The notes: generated by a model not told the origin, from the sequence alone. DNA of 64,000 bases from Microbispora catharanthi (GCF_006334915.2 NZ_VDMA02000004.1:186001-250000), one strand, 5' to 3'; shown: positions 25,414 through 34,934, counted from the first letter of the stretch. Numbers and translations are program-made.

Positions 25414-25917
25414 ATGACAGACCGTTCCCCCAACGGCGCGACCGTGTGGGCGCGACACAGCAGGCTGCGGGTGGTGCCGCCGGTCCAGCCGCGCAAGCTG
25501 GCGAAGGTCCCCTTCGTCGAGCTGGCGGACGGCCGGCTGCAGGGCGTGGTGTCGAGCGGCTCGGACATCGGCCGGGTCTACGTCTCCTCCATCGCCGCCG
25601 GCACCCACGACTACAACTGCAGCACCAACAACAACCGCCCCTGCGGCGGCCTGTACGGCTCGCCGTGCAAACACCTGCGGGCCCTGGTCGCCGAGGCCGT
25701 CGTGCAGTACGGCGCCGACCGCGTGTCCCGTTACCTGCGGGTCGAGGTCCCCGAGGGCGCGGATCTGGCCGACTGCCTGGGCGGCGTCCACGAGCCCGCC
25801 CCCGCCGCGGTCGTGTTCAGCCGGTTCCTGCGCCACCTGGCCTACCTGGAGGTGCCCGACACGACCCTGCCGATCCCGGAGCTGCACTGGTTCCCGGCCA
25901 CGGGGACGGTGGGCTGA
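25414..25917 (+). CDS. SWIM-type zinc-finger protein, first gene of yehLMPQ-like operon
   Basis: A 167-residue protein whose centre carries a SWIM-like zinc motif: Cys in DYNCSTNNN, Cys in RPCGGLYG, then CKH in GSPCKHLRALV. It opens with ARHSRLRVVPPVQPRKLAKV. SWIM fingers bind zinc and nucleic acid or protein partners. ATG 25414 is chosen; its ribosome site is poor, and it is divergent from the ThiF-like gene. Its stop overlaps the next start (TGATG). E. coli YehQ has a SWIM finger on a much longer chain; here that role seems split between this gene and the next. Confidence 0.8.
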   Translation: MTDRSPNGATVWARHSRLRVVPPVQPRKLAKVPFVELADGRLQGVVSSGSDIGRVYVSSIAAGTHDYNCSTNNNRPCGGLYGSPCKHLRALVAEAVVQYGADRVSRYLRVEVPEGADLADCLGGVHEPAPAAVVFSRFLRHLAYLEVPDTTLPIPELHWFPATGTVG

Positions 25918-27347
25918 TGCTCGCCGTACAGCTCGCCGCCCTGCTCGGCGGCGACTCGGGAAACGCCGGCGAGGGGGCCGAGGAGGCGCTCGCGCTGCTC
26001 GACGGCTTCGACGACGCCCTGGTGCACGGCCTCGCCCGGCTCGCGGACGAGCGTGCCGACGCGGTGACCGCGCTGGCCGCGGCGTTCGCGGCCACCCCTC
26101 TCGGCGATCGGCTGGCGGAGGCCGCCGACGCGGTCGTGTCCGGTTCGATCACGCAGGAGCATCTGACGGCCCTGGCGGGCGGCCGGGTCGCGTTGTCCGG
26201 CGCCGTGCACGATTGCCTGCTCGAGAGGCTGGACACGGCATTGGGACGGGAACGGGCGAAATGGCCACCGGCGCCCGACGGCCCGGGGATGGCCGGCGCC
26301 GCCGCTCAGCCGGCTGGGCACGTGCTCGGCGGCGTCCGCTCGTGGCTGCGCGAGCTGGCCATCACCGGCTGGCGCGGCGTCGACCACGACCTCGTCTCCG
26401 CGGCGGACCAGGTCATCGAGGCCCTGCTCGCCGCACCGGATCTGCGCAGGCTCGCGGTGCTGCTCGACGGCTTCGCCGCCGAGCTGCGCGCCTCCTGCCC
26501 GATCGGCTCCGCGGAGCACCTGCCGGTGCGGCGCTGGGCCGACCTGTGGACCCGCGCCCTGCTGCTGTCGCAGGACGGCGTACTGACCGGCGAGCCACGG
26601 CCCGCCGCCACGGTGTCGGGACGGCTGCTGGTGCTCGGCGTCGACGTGCACGAGCACGGCACCGCCGTCCAGTTCCAGGTGCACGCCGTTCTGGAACCCG
26701 CCGACGGCGGCGGGTCCCGGCTGGTGCGCACCTCCGTCACGGTCGCCAAGGTCGACACCATCGTCGGGACCGCGCTGTGGAAGCTGCCGCAGCGCCACAA
26801 GGTGCTGCTGGCCGCGCTGGCCGACCGCCGCAGCGTCGAGATCACGGACATGCCCCTGCTCGACAGCGGCGACCTCGTCTGGGACGACGACCGCGCCTTC
26901 GTGAGCAAGCCCGCCGACCCGTTGGCGACCGCCCGGCTGTGCCTGCCCGGCGCGCTCGCCCCGGCGGTGCCGCCCCTCGATCGCGTTTCCGTACGCATCG
27001 CCGAACCGGTGCTGGTGGAGGGCTACAAGGTGACCAAGGACGGCTCCTTCGACCTGGACGGCACCGTCTTCGCCGTGGACGCGGAGCGGCTGCCCGACTG
27101 CGGCCCGCTCACGCCCAAGCTGGTGGCCGCCTCGTCGGCGTGCGTGGGACTGGTCCGGTGGGACGGCGGCCGATGGACCCTGCAGCCGCTCGCCGTGCAG
27201 GTGAGGGTCAAGCGGGAGGCGGTGGTGGTCGCCACCGGTGACTGGGCGCTCGGCCCCACTGACCCCAAGGCGGCCAAGGCCGAGGCCAGGGCCGCCGACG
27301 CGGTCACCGTCCTGCGGGAACGAGCCGGACGGTTGCTGCGACGATGA
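25917..27347 (+). CDS. Uncharacterised operon protein, partner of SWIM protein
   Basis: A 476-residue soluble protein I cannot place by domain. It is helical and Ala/Leu-rich in the first 220 residues (LAALAGGRVALSGAVHDCLLERLD). A beta-rich part follows, with GRLLVLGVDVHEHGTAVQFQVHAVLE, then a basic C-terminal helix ending ERAGRLLRR. It starts at ATG 25917 overlapping the SWIM gene's stop and ends overlapping the VWA gene's start (ATGA). Order and coupling suggest it is the C-terminal part of a YehQ-like protein made as a separate chain. No signal peptide or TM segment is seen. Confidence 0.75.
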   Translation: MLAVQLAALLGGDSGNAGEGAEEALALLDGFDDALVHGLARLADERADAVTALAAAFAATPLGDRLAEAADAVVSGSITQEHLTALAGGRVALSGAVHDCLLERLDTALGRERAKWPPAPDGPGMAGAAAQPAGHVLGGVRSWLRELAITGWRGVDHDLVSAADQVIEALLAAPDLRRLAVLLDGFAAELRASCPIGSAEHLPVRRWADLWTRALLLSQDGVLTGEPRPAATVSGRLLVLGVDVHEHGTAVQFQVHAVLEPADGGGSRLVRTSVTVAKVDTIVGTALWKLPQRHKVLLAALADRRSVEITDMPLLDSGDLVWDDDRAFVSKPADPLATARLCLPGALAPAVPPLDRVSVRIAEPVLVEGYKVTKDGSFDLDGTVFAVDAERLPDCGPLTPKLVAASSACVGLVRWDGGRWTLQPLAVQVRVKREAVVVATGDWALGPTDPKAAKAEARAADAVTVLRERAGRLLRR

Positions 27348-28873
27348 GCGACGACATCTCCACGAGTGCCCACGCGCCCACGGGCGGGGACGCCACCGCG
27401 CCCGTTCTCACGCCCGTTTCCACAACCGCGGACGACGGACTGACGAGCGCCGACCGCAACCGGCGTCAGGTGCTCTACTGGCGGCTGCTCGCCCGGCTGT
27501 TCGACCACGAGGAGCAGCCCGCGCTGGAGACCGCAGGCGTCGCGGTCGTCGGCGACCTGGGCCTGCCCGCCGGGCTGCTCGACCCGGCCGTGTCGGTCGA
27601 CTCGCTGGTGCAGCGCTTCCCCGACCTGGCCGCCGAGTTCGAGACCCTGCTCACGCCGGACGAGCACGTGTCCGGCGGCGAGGTGCGCCGGGCGGCACTC
27701 GTCTCGAAGCTGCTGCTCAACGTGTTCGCCACCGGTGCGGGTGACGTCAGCGCCACCCAGCTCGCGACCTGGCAGCGGGACGCCGCCTGGCTCAAGTGGG
27801 CCCTGTGCGCGGGCCCGGCGCCCGGATCGGGAACGGGTGCGGCATCGGGTGCGGCATCGGGAGAGCCGGGTGGCGCATCCGGGACGGGGGCCGGGACCGG
27901 ACCGGATGCCGGGCCGGCGGCCGGGTTCGGGCAGGGGCCCGGCGGCGGAACCGGCCGCGAGATCGGCGCCGGGCTCGGCGGCGACCTGGCCAAGGTGCTG
28001 GCCGACATCGAGGCCGGGCTGGTCAGCCGCATGCGGCTGCGCGAGGTTCTGGCGGATCCGGCCCTGGCGCGGCAGCTCACGCCCAGCATGTCGCTGGTCG
28101 AGCAGTTGCTGCGCGACAAGGCCAACCTGTCGGGCGTGGCGCTGGCCAACGCCAAGGCGCTGATCCGCAGGTATGTCGACGAGGTCGCCGAGGTGCTGCG
28201 CACGCAGGTCGAGAAGGCCGGCGTGGGCACGGTCGACCGGTCGGTGCCGCCCAAACGGGTGTTCCGCAACCTGGACGTCGAACGGACGATCTGGAAGAAC
28301 CTCACCAACTGGAGCCCGGAGGACCAGCGGCTCTACGTCGACCGGCTCTACTACCGGCACACCGCTCGTCGGACCACCCCGGCCCGGTTGATCGTCGTGG
28401 TGGACCAGTCGGGGTCGATGGTCGACTCCATGGTCAACTGCACGATCCTCGCGTCGATCTTCGCCGGGCTGCCCAAGGTGGACGTCCACCTGATCGCGTA
28501 CGACACGCGGGCGCTCGACCTCACGCCGTGGGTGCACGACCCGTTCGAGGTGCTGCTGCGCACGAACCTGGGCGGCGGCAACGACGGCCCCGTCGCGATG
28601 GCCATGGCCCAGCCGAAGATCGCCGACCCGCGCAACACGGTGATGGTGTGGATCTCGGACTTCTACGAGTTCGACCGGTCACAGCCGTTGTTCGACGCCA
28701 TCCAGGCGGTGCACCGCTCCGGGGTCAAGTTCATCCCGGTCGGCTCGGTGAACAGCTCGGGTCACCAGAGTGTGAACCCGTGGTTCCGGCAGAAGCTCAA
28801 GGACCTGGGCACGCCGATGATCTCGGGCCACATCCGCAAGCTCGTGTTCGAACTCAAGAACTTCCTCGCCTAG
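27344..28873 (+). CDS. VWA domain protein of MoxR/SWIM/DUF5682 operon
   Basis: A 509-residue protein with a C-terminal von Willebrand A domain from about residue 345. The MIDAS metal site begins DQSGSMVDS, with later GGGNDGPVAMA and VMVWISDFYEF. The N-terminal half is helical, with a Gly/Ala/Ser-rich linker near residues 165-210 encoded by repetitive DNA. VWA proteins of this sort work with MoxR AAA+ ATPases as metal-dependent adaptors that hold substrate. The start overlaps the previous stop as ATGA; the AAA+ gene follows after 13 bases. It corresponds to YehP in the E. coli operon. Confidence 0.87.
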   Translation: MSDDISTSAHAPTGGDATAPVLTPVSTTADDGLTSADRNRRQVLYWRLLARLFDHEEQPALETAGVAVVGDLGLPAGLLDPAVSVDSLVQRFPDLAAEFETLLTPDEHVSGGEVRRAALVSKLLLNVFATGAGDVSATQLATWQRDAAWLKWALCAGPAPGSGTGAASGAASGEPGGASGTGAGTGPDAGPAAGFGQGPGGGTGREIGAGLGGDLAKVLADIEAGLVSRMRLREVLADPALARQLTPSMSLVEQLLRDKANLSGVALANAKALIRRYVDEVAEVLRTQVEKAGVGTVDRSVPPKRVFRNLDVERTIWKNLTNWSPEDQRLYVDRLYYRHTARRTTPARLIVVVDQSGSMVDSMVNCTILASIFAGLPKVDVHLIAYDTRALDLTPWVHDPFEVLLRTNLGGGNDGPVAMAMAQPKIADPRNTVMVWISDFYEFDRSQPLFDAIQAVHRSGVKFIPVGSVNSSGHQSVNPWFRQKLKDLGTPMISGHIRKLVFELKNFLA

Positions 28874-28886
28874 GAGACCCCCTTAC

Positions 28887-30002
28887 ATGACCAACGAGAT
28901 GCTCCGCGCGCCCGCCGAGGTGAAGTACGCCGAGGAGCTCGACTGGCTGGAGTCGATCGACGACGGGCCCAAGCCGTTCTCCTGGCGGCTCAGCCCCCGG
29001 ATGGTCCGGCTGTTCGTGCTCGGCAGTGAGCGGTCCGACGGCCTGGACCGCGAGATCCCGCAGAAGTGGTTCGGCGACCGGAGCTTCGTCGAGCGCAGCA
29101 TCGTGACGCTCGCCTCCGACCGCGGCCTGCTGCTGATCGGCGACCCGGGCACCGGCAAGAGCTGGCTGGCCGAGCTGCTGTCCGCCGCCATCTGCCGCGA
29201 CTCCACCCTGGTCGTGCAGGGAACGGCGGGCACCACCGAGGACCACATCAAGTATTCGTGGAACGTCTCGATGGTGATCGCCAAGGGCCAGTCCCGCGAG
29301 TCGATGATCCCCTCGCCGATCATGACGGCGATGGAGCAGGGCATGATCGGCCGTTTCGAGGAGCTGACCCGCTCCACCAGCGACGTGCAGGACGCCCTGA
29401 TCTCGATCCTGTCGGAGAAATACGTCTCCATTCCCGAGCTGGACACCGACAACACGGTGTTCGCCAGGCCCGGGTTCTCGATCATCGCCACCGCCAACAG
29501 CCGGGACCGGGGCGTCAACGACCTGTCCTCGGCGCTGAAACGGCGGTTCAACTTCGTCCGCATCCCGGTGGTGACGAGCAAGGCCAGCGAGGCGGAGATC
29601 GTCCGCTTCCGCACCACCGAGCTGCTGCGCCGGCACCGCATCGAGCTGGACGTGCCGCCCGCGCTCCTCGACATCCTGCTGCAGAGCTTCGCCGACCTGC
29701 GCGCCGCGGCGGCGTCGGCCACGAGCGAGGACGAGAAGCTGGAGTCCGCCCTGTCCACCGCCGAGCAGATCGGCGTGCTGGAGGACGCCATCCTGCACAG
29801 CCACTTCTTCGGCGACCGCACGCTGCGCGCCGAGACCCTGGGTGGCTCGCTGGTGGGCTCGCTGGCCAGGCGCGCCCCGGAGGACCTGGCCATCCTCAAC
29901 AAGTACTGGCACGGCGTGGTCGAGCCCCGCAGCAAGCACGACGGCGGCGAGTGGACGCGGTTCCTCGACGGCGGCCGCCAGGCGATCTCGACGCTGTCAT
30001 GA
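28887..30002 (+). CDS. MoxR-like AAA+ ATPase
   Basis: A 371-residue AAA+ ATPase with Walker A GDPGTGKSWLAE at about residues 85-96. There is an unusual Walker B region, SPIMTAMEQGMIGRFEEL, followed by the MoxR-type helix QDALISILSEKYVSIPEL. The sensor region reads FSIIATANSRDRGVNDL, then an Arg pair in ALKRRFNF. It probably remodels a partner complex together with the VWA protein. It follows the VWA gene closely, and its stop overlaps the DUF5682 start (ATGA). It corresponds to YehL of E. coli. Confidence 0.88.
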   Translation: MTNEMLRAPAEVKYAEELDWLESIDDGPKPFSWRLSPRMVRLFVLGSERSDGLDREIPQKWFGDRSFVERSIVTLASDRGLLLIGDPGTGKSWLAELLSAAICRDSTLVVQGTAGTTEDHIKYSWNVSMVIAKGQSRESMIPSPIMTAMEQGMIGRFEELTRSTSDVQDALISILSEKYVSIPELDTDNTVFARPGFSIIATANSRDRGVNDLSSALKRRFNFVRIPVVTSKASEAEIVRFRTTELLRRHRIELDVPPALLDILLQSFADLRAAAASATSEDEKLESALSTAEQIGVLEDAILHSHFFGDRTLRAETLGGSLVGSLARRAPEDLAILNKYWHGVVEPRSKHDGGEWTRFLDGGRQAISTLS

Positions 30003-32821
30003 GCACCTTCGACGCCCTGCGCGAGCAGCTTCTCGACGCCGCCGCGGCCTTCTCCGGTGGCGGGGACGTCCTGGCCGGCATCCTGTCCGGCATGGTCGAC
30101 GACGTCGACCGCATGCTGCGCGAGGAGCTGGAGATCTTCCCGGTGTGCCACCACTCGCCGGCCTCCGCACTGGCCATGACCCGGCGGTTGCGCGACAAGC
30201 GGCCCAAGGTCGTCTACCTGGAGCTGTGCGAGGACATGCGCCCGCTCCTCGACGAGCTGCGCAACTGCCGGCTGCCGGTTGCGCTGCAGGCGTTCGCCAC
30301 CCGGCTCGACGGGTTCCCGGCCGGCTCCGGACCGCTCAGCGTGATCGCGCCGGTCACGGAGGCGTCGGCGGAGTATCAGGCCATCGCGTACGCGCTCGAC
30401 ACCCCCGGCGTCGAGATCGTGCTGGTCGACCGCTCGGTGGACCACGTCTTTCAATGGCTGCCCCAGGAAACGGCCGGTTCGGCGGGTTCGGCCGGTTCGG
30501 TTCCGGAGGAGGCCGGCTCGGTCGAAGACGGGCACGGTGACGAGGAGGCGCTGCACGGGGACGCCGTGGGCGTCGAGATCGGCGACCTGCGGCCGCGCTT
30601 CGCCGAGCTGGAAAGGCACCTGCTGCACCACGGCAAGGTGCGGCACTGGTCGGAGTGGTGGGACCAGTACGTCGAACAACCGCTGACCGGGGCCGACTAC
30701 GGCACCTACCGCCAGGCGATGGCGCTGGTCGGCAGCCTGTTCCGGCGGCTGCGCCCCGACGGCGACGGCCGCCTGGCCGTCGACGAGGAACGCGAGCGTC
30801 ACATGTGGACGCGAATCCGCGAGCACCTCGCCGCGTCGGGCGCCGACCCCGCCGACTGCCTGTACGTGTGCGGGGCCTTCCACGCGGTCAGCACGATCGC
30901 CGAGTTCGGCCTGCGGTCCGAGGCGCCGCCGTACGAGATCAGCCCGCGCACGGGCACCCGCTGGCTCTACGGGCTGATCCCCTCCAGCCACTCCGCGATC
31001 GAGGCGCAGTTCGGCCTGGCCCAGGGCTCGGTGTCCATCGCCGCCGCCACCTGGGCCAAGGCGGTCAAGCGTGGGGGCCTCACGCCCCACCGGCTGGAGG
31101 GGCAGCAGGGCGGACCCGGGAAGCGGGCCACCAAAGCCGCCAAGGCCGCCAAGGCCGCACCGCCCGTCGCCGCCGAGCCGGCGGCCGACCGGCTGACGGG
31201 GTTCCTCGCCGGCCCGCCCGTGCTCGACGGCCTGGACGGGGACGAACTGCGCGGATGGTGCGTCGACATCGTGCGGCTGGCCCGCCGCAACGGCTATCTG
31301 GCCAGCACGGCCGACGCCATCGCCGTGTTCGAGACGTCGATCCTGCTCGCCGGGTTGCGCGGGCGGGCCAGGCCCACGCCGTACGACTTCGCCGACGCGG
31401 CCGTCACCTGCATCGAGAAGGACGCCGTGCCGGGCCGCCGGGACGTCCGCCGCCTGTGTGAGATCCTCCTGGGCGGCGACAAGATCGGGATGGTCGGCTA
31501 CGAGGCGTTGCCCCCGCTGGCCCGTGACGTGTACGACCGGCTGGAGCCCCTCGGGCTGGACCTGACCAGGCGTACGCAGCAGCGGGTGCTGCTCGACCTC
31601 AAGGCGGACCCAGAGCTGGAGCCGTGCTCCGATCTGCTGTGGACGCTGCGTCACCTGCTGCCCGACGGTGCGCTCCGGCCGATCATGGGGGCGCGCCGCC
31701 TAGGCGAGCGGCCGATCCAGGAGAGCTGGGACGTGGCGCTCGGCCGGCACCAGCGGGAGATCGTCGAGCTGGGCTACGAGGGCGTCACGGTCGAGCAGGT
31801 GCTGGAGCAGCGGCTGCGCCGCACGGCGTGGGACCCCCAGGCCACGGCGGGAGTCGCGCTCGCGGCCGTCGAGGACGCCATCCTCTACCTGGGCGGCCGC
31901 CGCCTCGCCGGCGAGCTCGGCGCCCGCGCCGTCGAGCTGCTGGCCGCCGAGCGCACGGTGGACGACGCTCCCGAGGTGCTGCGCCGGATCAGGCGGCTGC
32001 TGACCTACTACCGGGCGAGCGAACCGGAGCTGCCCGCCTGGTGCGAGGACTTCGTCACGGCCGGATACGCCCACTACTGCACGCTGCTGCCCACCGCCTT
32101 CGCCGACGACGACACCGGCGTGCGTCAGGTCGGCGCGATGCTCGGCTTCCTGTTCACGCTGGAGAGCCTCGCGCTGTCGCTGGGATGCGAACGGGCCCAG
32201 CTCGAACTGGCCGTGCGGCAGTCGCACCCGCGGGCCCCGGCCAAGGTCGCGCTGCTGTGGGCGGCGCAGACACAGCTGGGCCTGCTGACCAGGGAGGAGC
32301 TGCGCGCCCGCTGCGACGAGCTGCTGGCCAACCCGCTCGTCGTCCCGGCCTATCCGCTCTATGTGAGCGGGTTCGTCCAGGCGCTCGAACCCGTCCCCGG
32401 CCTCGCGCCGTTCGTGGTCGAGGCGCTGTCGAAGGCCTTCGCGCGGCTGCCCGACCCCGTCCTGCTGCCGTGGCTGCCGACGTTGATCATTACGTTGCGC
32501 CGGCACGCGCCGGAGCTGGTCCCCGTGCTCGTCCGCGAGGCCGGCCGGACCTTCCCCGGCGCTCTGGCCGAGCTGGACGCCTGGACCCCGCCCTGGGAAC
32601 GGCCGGCCGCACCGGCGCGCAGGGCCCGGGCGGCACCCGCGCCGAGCGGGCCGGTGTCCGCGCTGCTGACCCGGCATCCGCAGGCGTGCGACGCCATGGC
32701 CGCGCTGCTCGGCTGCACGGCGGAGTGGGGGAGCGCACGGCAGGAGAACGGCGAGGTGGCGGCTCTGCTCGCCCGGCACCCGGAGACGACCGGCGCGGTC
32801 GCCGCGCTGCTCGGCGCGTGA
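29999..32821 (+). CDS. DUF5682 family protein, last gene of the operon
   Basis: A 940-residue protein of the DUF5682 (YehM-like) group. The N-terminal third has conserved-looking EIFPVCHHSPAS (about 45-56), KVVYLELCEDM, an ERERHMWTRI block near 263 and LYVCGAFHAV near 290. The pattern of acid/His motifs recalls the TraB/EreA/ChaN-like hydrolase fold, but that is my inference. An Ala/Lys linker (KAAKAAKAAPPVAAEP) leads into a helical repeat-like C-terminal region. The tail repeats LLxRHPxxxxAxAALLG twice. ATG 29999 overlaps the AAA+ stop. Function is unknown; the coupling argues for one complex with the four genes before it. Confidence 0.85.
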   Translation: MSTFDALREQLLDAAAAFSGGGDVLAGILSGMVDDVDRMLREELEIFPVCHHSPASALAMTRRLRDKRPKVVYLELCEDMRPLLDELRNCRLPVALQAFATRLDGFPAGSGPLSVIAPVTEASAEYQAIAYALDTPGVEIVLVDRSVDHVFQWLPQETAGSAGSAGSVPEEAGSVEDGHGDEEALHGDAVGVEIGDLRPRFAELERHLLHHGKVRHWSEWWDQYVEQPLTGADYGTYRQAMALVGSLFRRLRPDGDGRLAVDEERERHMWTRIREHLAASGADPADCLYVCGAFHAVSTIAEFGLRSEAPPYEISPRTGTRWLYGLIPSSHSAIEAQFGLAQGSVSIAAATWAKAVKRGGLTPHRLEGQQGGPGKRATKAAKAAKAAPPVAAEPAADRLTGFLAGPPVLDGLDGDELRGWCVDIVRLARRNGYLASTADAIAVFETSILLAGLRGRARPTPYDFADAAVTCIEKDAVPGRRDVRRLCEILLGGDKIGMVGYEALPPLARDVYDRLEPLGLDLTRRTQQRVLLDLKADPELEPCSDLLWTLRHLLPDGALRPIMGARRLGERPIQESWDVALGRHQREIVELGYEGVTVEQVLEQRLRRTAWDPQATAGVALAAVEDAILYLGGRRLAGELGARAVELLAAERTVDDAPEVLRRIRRLLTYYRASEPELPAWCEDFVTAGYAHYCTLLPTAFADDDTGVRQVGAMLGFLFTLESLALSLGCERAQLELAVRQSHPRAPAKVALLWAAQTQLGLLTREELRARCDELLANPLVVPAYPLYVSGFVQALEPVPGLAPFVVEALSKAFARLPDPVLLPWLPTLIITLRRHAPELVPVLVREAGRTFPGALAELDAWTPPWERPAAPARRARAAPAPSGPVSALLTRHPQACDAMAALLGCTAEWGSARQENGEVAALLARHPETTGAVAALLGA

Positions 32822-32837
32822 GCCTGTGCCCGCGCCT

Positions 32838-33686
32838 TCACCCGGTGGCGATGTCGGCGAGCAGGGCGGGGACGAGTGAGGCGAGGACGGCCTGGTCCTC
32901 CTCACGGCGGGGGGCATACTCGGTGATCCCCAGGCCGGCCAGGGGAAAACGGGCCGTCAGCGCGCGTACGGCGTCCCGCAGTGCCCCGACGGACAGACCG
33001 CCGGCCTCGGGGTAGCTGAGCGACCCGAACTCCTCCGGGTCGAGAACGTCGAGGTCGATGTGGATGTAGACGGCGGTGCCCCCGGCGGCGGCGACGGCCG
33101 GGACCAGGACGCCGGGGTCGGCCGTCAGCTCGGGCACGGTGTGCCAGGCGAGGCCCGCGTCGGTGGCGTAGGCAAGCTCCGCCGGATCCAGCGCGCGGAC
33201 TCCGGCGAGGATCACCTGCCCGGGCCGCAGCGCCCGCGGCGGGACCAGATCGCGGTGCCCGTCGCCCAGCAGGGTGCGCAGGACCATGCCGTGGAAGGCA
33301 TGCGAGGGTGAGGAGCCGGGCGTGTTGAGATCGCCGTGGGCGTCGAACCAGACGACGACGAGCCCGTCGCCGTGCCGCGCCAGGGCGGCCGACACCGGCT
33401 CCACCTCCACCCCGCAGTCGCCGCCTACGGTGACGACCGTGGCCGCGCCGCACTCGCCGAGCGCGGCGCGGGTGCGGGTGGCGACGGCGGTGAGGACGTC
33501 CAGGGCCCGGACGCCGTCACCTTCGGCGCCCGCGGTGTCCGGAACGGGCACCCGTACGGCCCTCATGGACGGTTCGGTGGACGTCACCAGGGAGGTCAGC
33601 CGTTCGGCGCCGAGGGAGAGGAGCCGGGCGTCGCCGACGCTCGACCCCTGCCATTGGGGCACCTGAACGACCGCGGTCGGAAGCAC
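32838..33686 (-). CDS. Arginase/agmatinase family hydrolase
   Basis: A 282-residue ureohydrolase-fold enzyme with the binuclear manganese motifs in order: GGDCGVE (His of the usual GGDHS replaced by Cys), WFDAHGDLNT and IHIDLDVLDP. It should cleave a guanidino or similar C-N bond, though the His-to-Cys change at a metal-ligand position may alter metal use or substrate (formiminoglutamase and related members vary here). GTG 33686 is preferred; an in-frame GTG at 33734 exists, neither with a strong ribosome site. It is convergent with the DUF5682 operon, only 16 bases away. Confidence 0.83.
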   Translation of the reverse strand: MLPTAVVQVPQWQGSSVGDARLLSLGAERLTSLVTSTEPSMRAVRVPVPDTAGAEGDGVRALDVLTAVATRTRAALGECGAATVVTVGGDCGVEVEPVSAALARHGDGLVVVWFDAHGDLNTPGSSPSHAFHGMVLRTLLGDGHRDLVPPRALRPGQVILAGVRALDPAELAYATDAGLAWHTVPELTADPGVLVPAVAAAGGTAVYIHIDLDVLDPEEFGSLSYPEAGGLSVGALRDAVRALTARFPLAGLGITEYAPRREEDQAVLASLVPALLADIATG

Positions 33687-33908
33687 GGACCGATCATTCC
33701 ACGCCGATGCCCACCCGGGCGCCCGGGTCTCCACCTGGCGCCCGGTCAGCGGGCATTTCCGGGGGCGGGGACCATCGGCGCCGGCCGGCGGCGCCCACGG
33801 CTACGGCGTCGCGCCGCCGTGGTCGCAGGCGAGCGTCATCTCACGACTCGTGCTCCTGAGTGCCGCCTGCCGCCGGCCTCGGTCGCGGAGGCGTCCGTTT
33901 CGGAGGCT

Positions 33909-34934
33909 CTACCAGTCGCCGCCTCCGCCCTCGTCCTCGTCGTCCTCGAAGATCTCTTCGACGATCTCGCCCGCCACCAGACCGCCGACGACCCCGGCCG
34001 CGCCGGCCGCGGCCACCGCACCCCAGCCGGGGCCGCCGTGGTCCTCGTGGTGACCGTGGGGGTGGTGGTCCTCGTAGTGGCCACCGTGCCCATAACCGGG
34101 CCCGTGCCCGTAACCGTGCTCGTAGCCGCCGTGGTGGTGGTCACCGTACGGTGCGCCGTGATGGGCGCCGTGCTGGGCGAGCCCGGTCAGCCAGCGGTCG
34201 ATCTCCCCGGGCCAGTCCATGCGCGCCGCGTCCTCGTGACCGACGCGGAAGCGGCCGACGGCGTCGCCGGAGTAACGACCGGCCCGCTTGTCGGCCTCCA
34301 GGATCACCTCCAGGCCCGCGGGGTCGGCCACGAAGGTGAGCTCGACCTCCCCCACCACACCGGCGTGCCGCGGGGGCGGGTAGAACTCGATCTCCTGGTA
34401 GAACGGCAGCTCCTGGCGTACGCCGTACAGGTGGCCGGCCTCCAGATCGGCCGACTTGAAGGCGAATCCGAGCTGGAGGAACGCCTCCAGGACGCGAAAC
34501 TGCGAGGGGAGCGGCTCCACGGCGATCGGGTCGAGGTCGCCCTTGTCGACGGCCTTCGCGATGGCCACCTCGGTGCGTACGCCGAGCGCCATGCCGGTCA
34601 GGCGCTGCCCGTCGATCTCACTGATCGGGGTCTCCCACGGCACCGGGATCTGGAAGGGGATGCTCCGGTTCTCGCCCTGGCGCAGGATGAACGGACCGGA
34701 CACCCGGGCGCGGGAGAACTCGCCGAGCCCCGCGCTCTCGCCGTCGCCGTGCTCGATCTCCACCGCGGCGACCAGGCCGAGAGTGATGTCCTCGATCTCG
34801 GCGTCGAAGTCGCCGCCGGACAGTCTCACCTCGCCCGTGAGCAGGCCGCCCGGCCGGACTCGTGGGGTGGTCAGTACGGTGTCCACCGAGGGGGCGCCCA
34901 CCCCGAGAGCACCCAGCATCCGCTTGAAGACCAC
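33909..34934 (-). CDS. spo0M: Spo0M-like sporulation-control protein
   Basis: A 341-residue arrestin-fold protein of the SpoOM family: it opens FKRMLGALGVGAPSVDTVL, then has RPGGLLTGEVRLSGGDFDAEI and IPFQIPVPWETPIS, all typical. In Bacillus, Spo0M affects sporulation and cell shape. The C-terminal tail is unusual: a His/Gly/Tyr-rich stretch (about residues 255-300) that could bind metal, then an Ala/Gly hydrophobic helix and an acidic end (EEIFEDDEDEGGGGDW). GTG 34934 has GGGAG upstream. It stands alone. Confidence 0.87.
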   Translation of the reverse strand: MVFKRMLGALGVGAPSVDTVLTTPRVRPGGLLTGEVRLSGGDFDAEIEDITLGLVAAVEIEHGDGESAGLGEFSRARVSGPFILRQGENRSIPFQIPVPWETPISEIDGQRLTGMALGVRTEVAIAKAVDKGDLDPIAVEPLPSQFRVLEAFLQLGFAFKSADLEAGHLYGVRQELPFYQEIEFYPPPRHAGVVGEVELTFVADPAGLEVILEADKRAGRYSGDAVGRFRVGHEDAARMDWPGEIDRWLTGLAQHGAHHGAPYGDHHHGGYEHGYGHGPGYGHGGHYEDHHPHGHHEDHGGPGWGAVAAAGAAGVVGGLVAGEIVEEIFEDDEDEGGGGDW

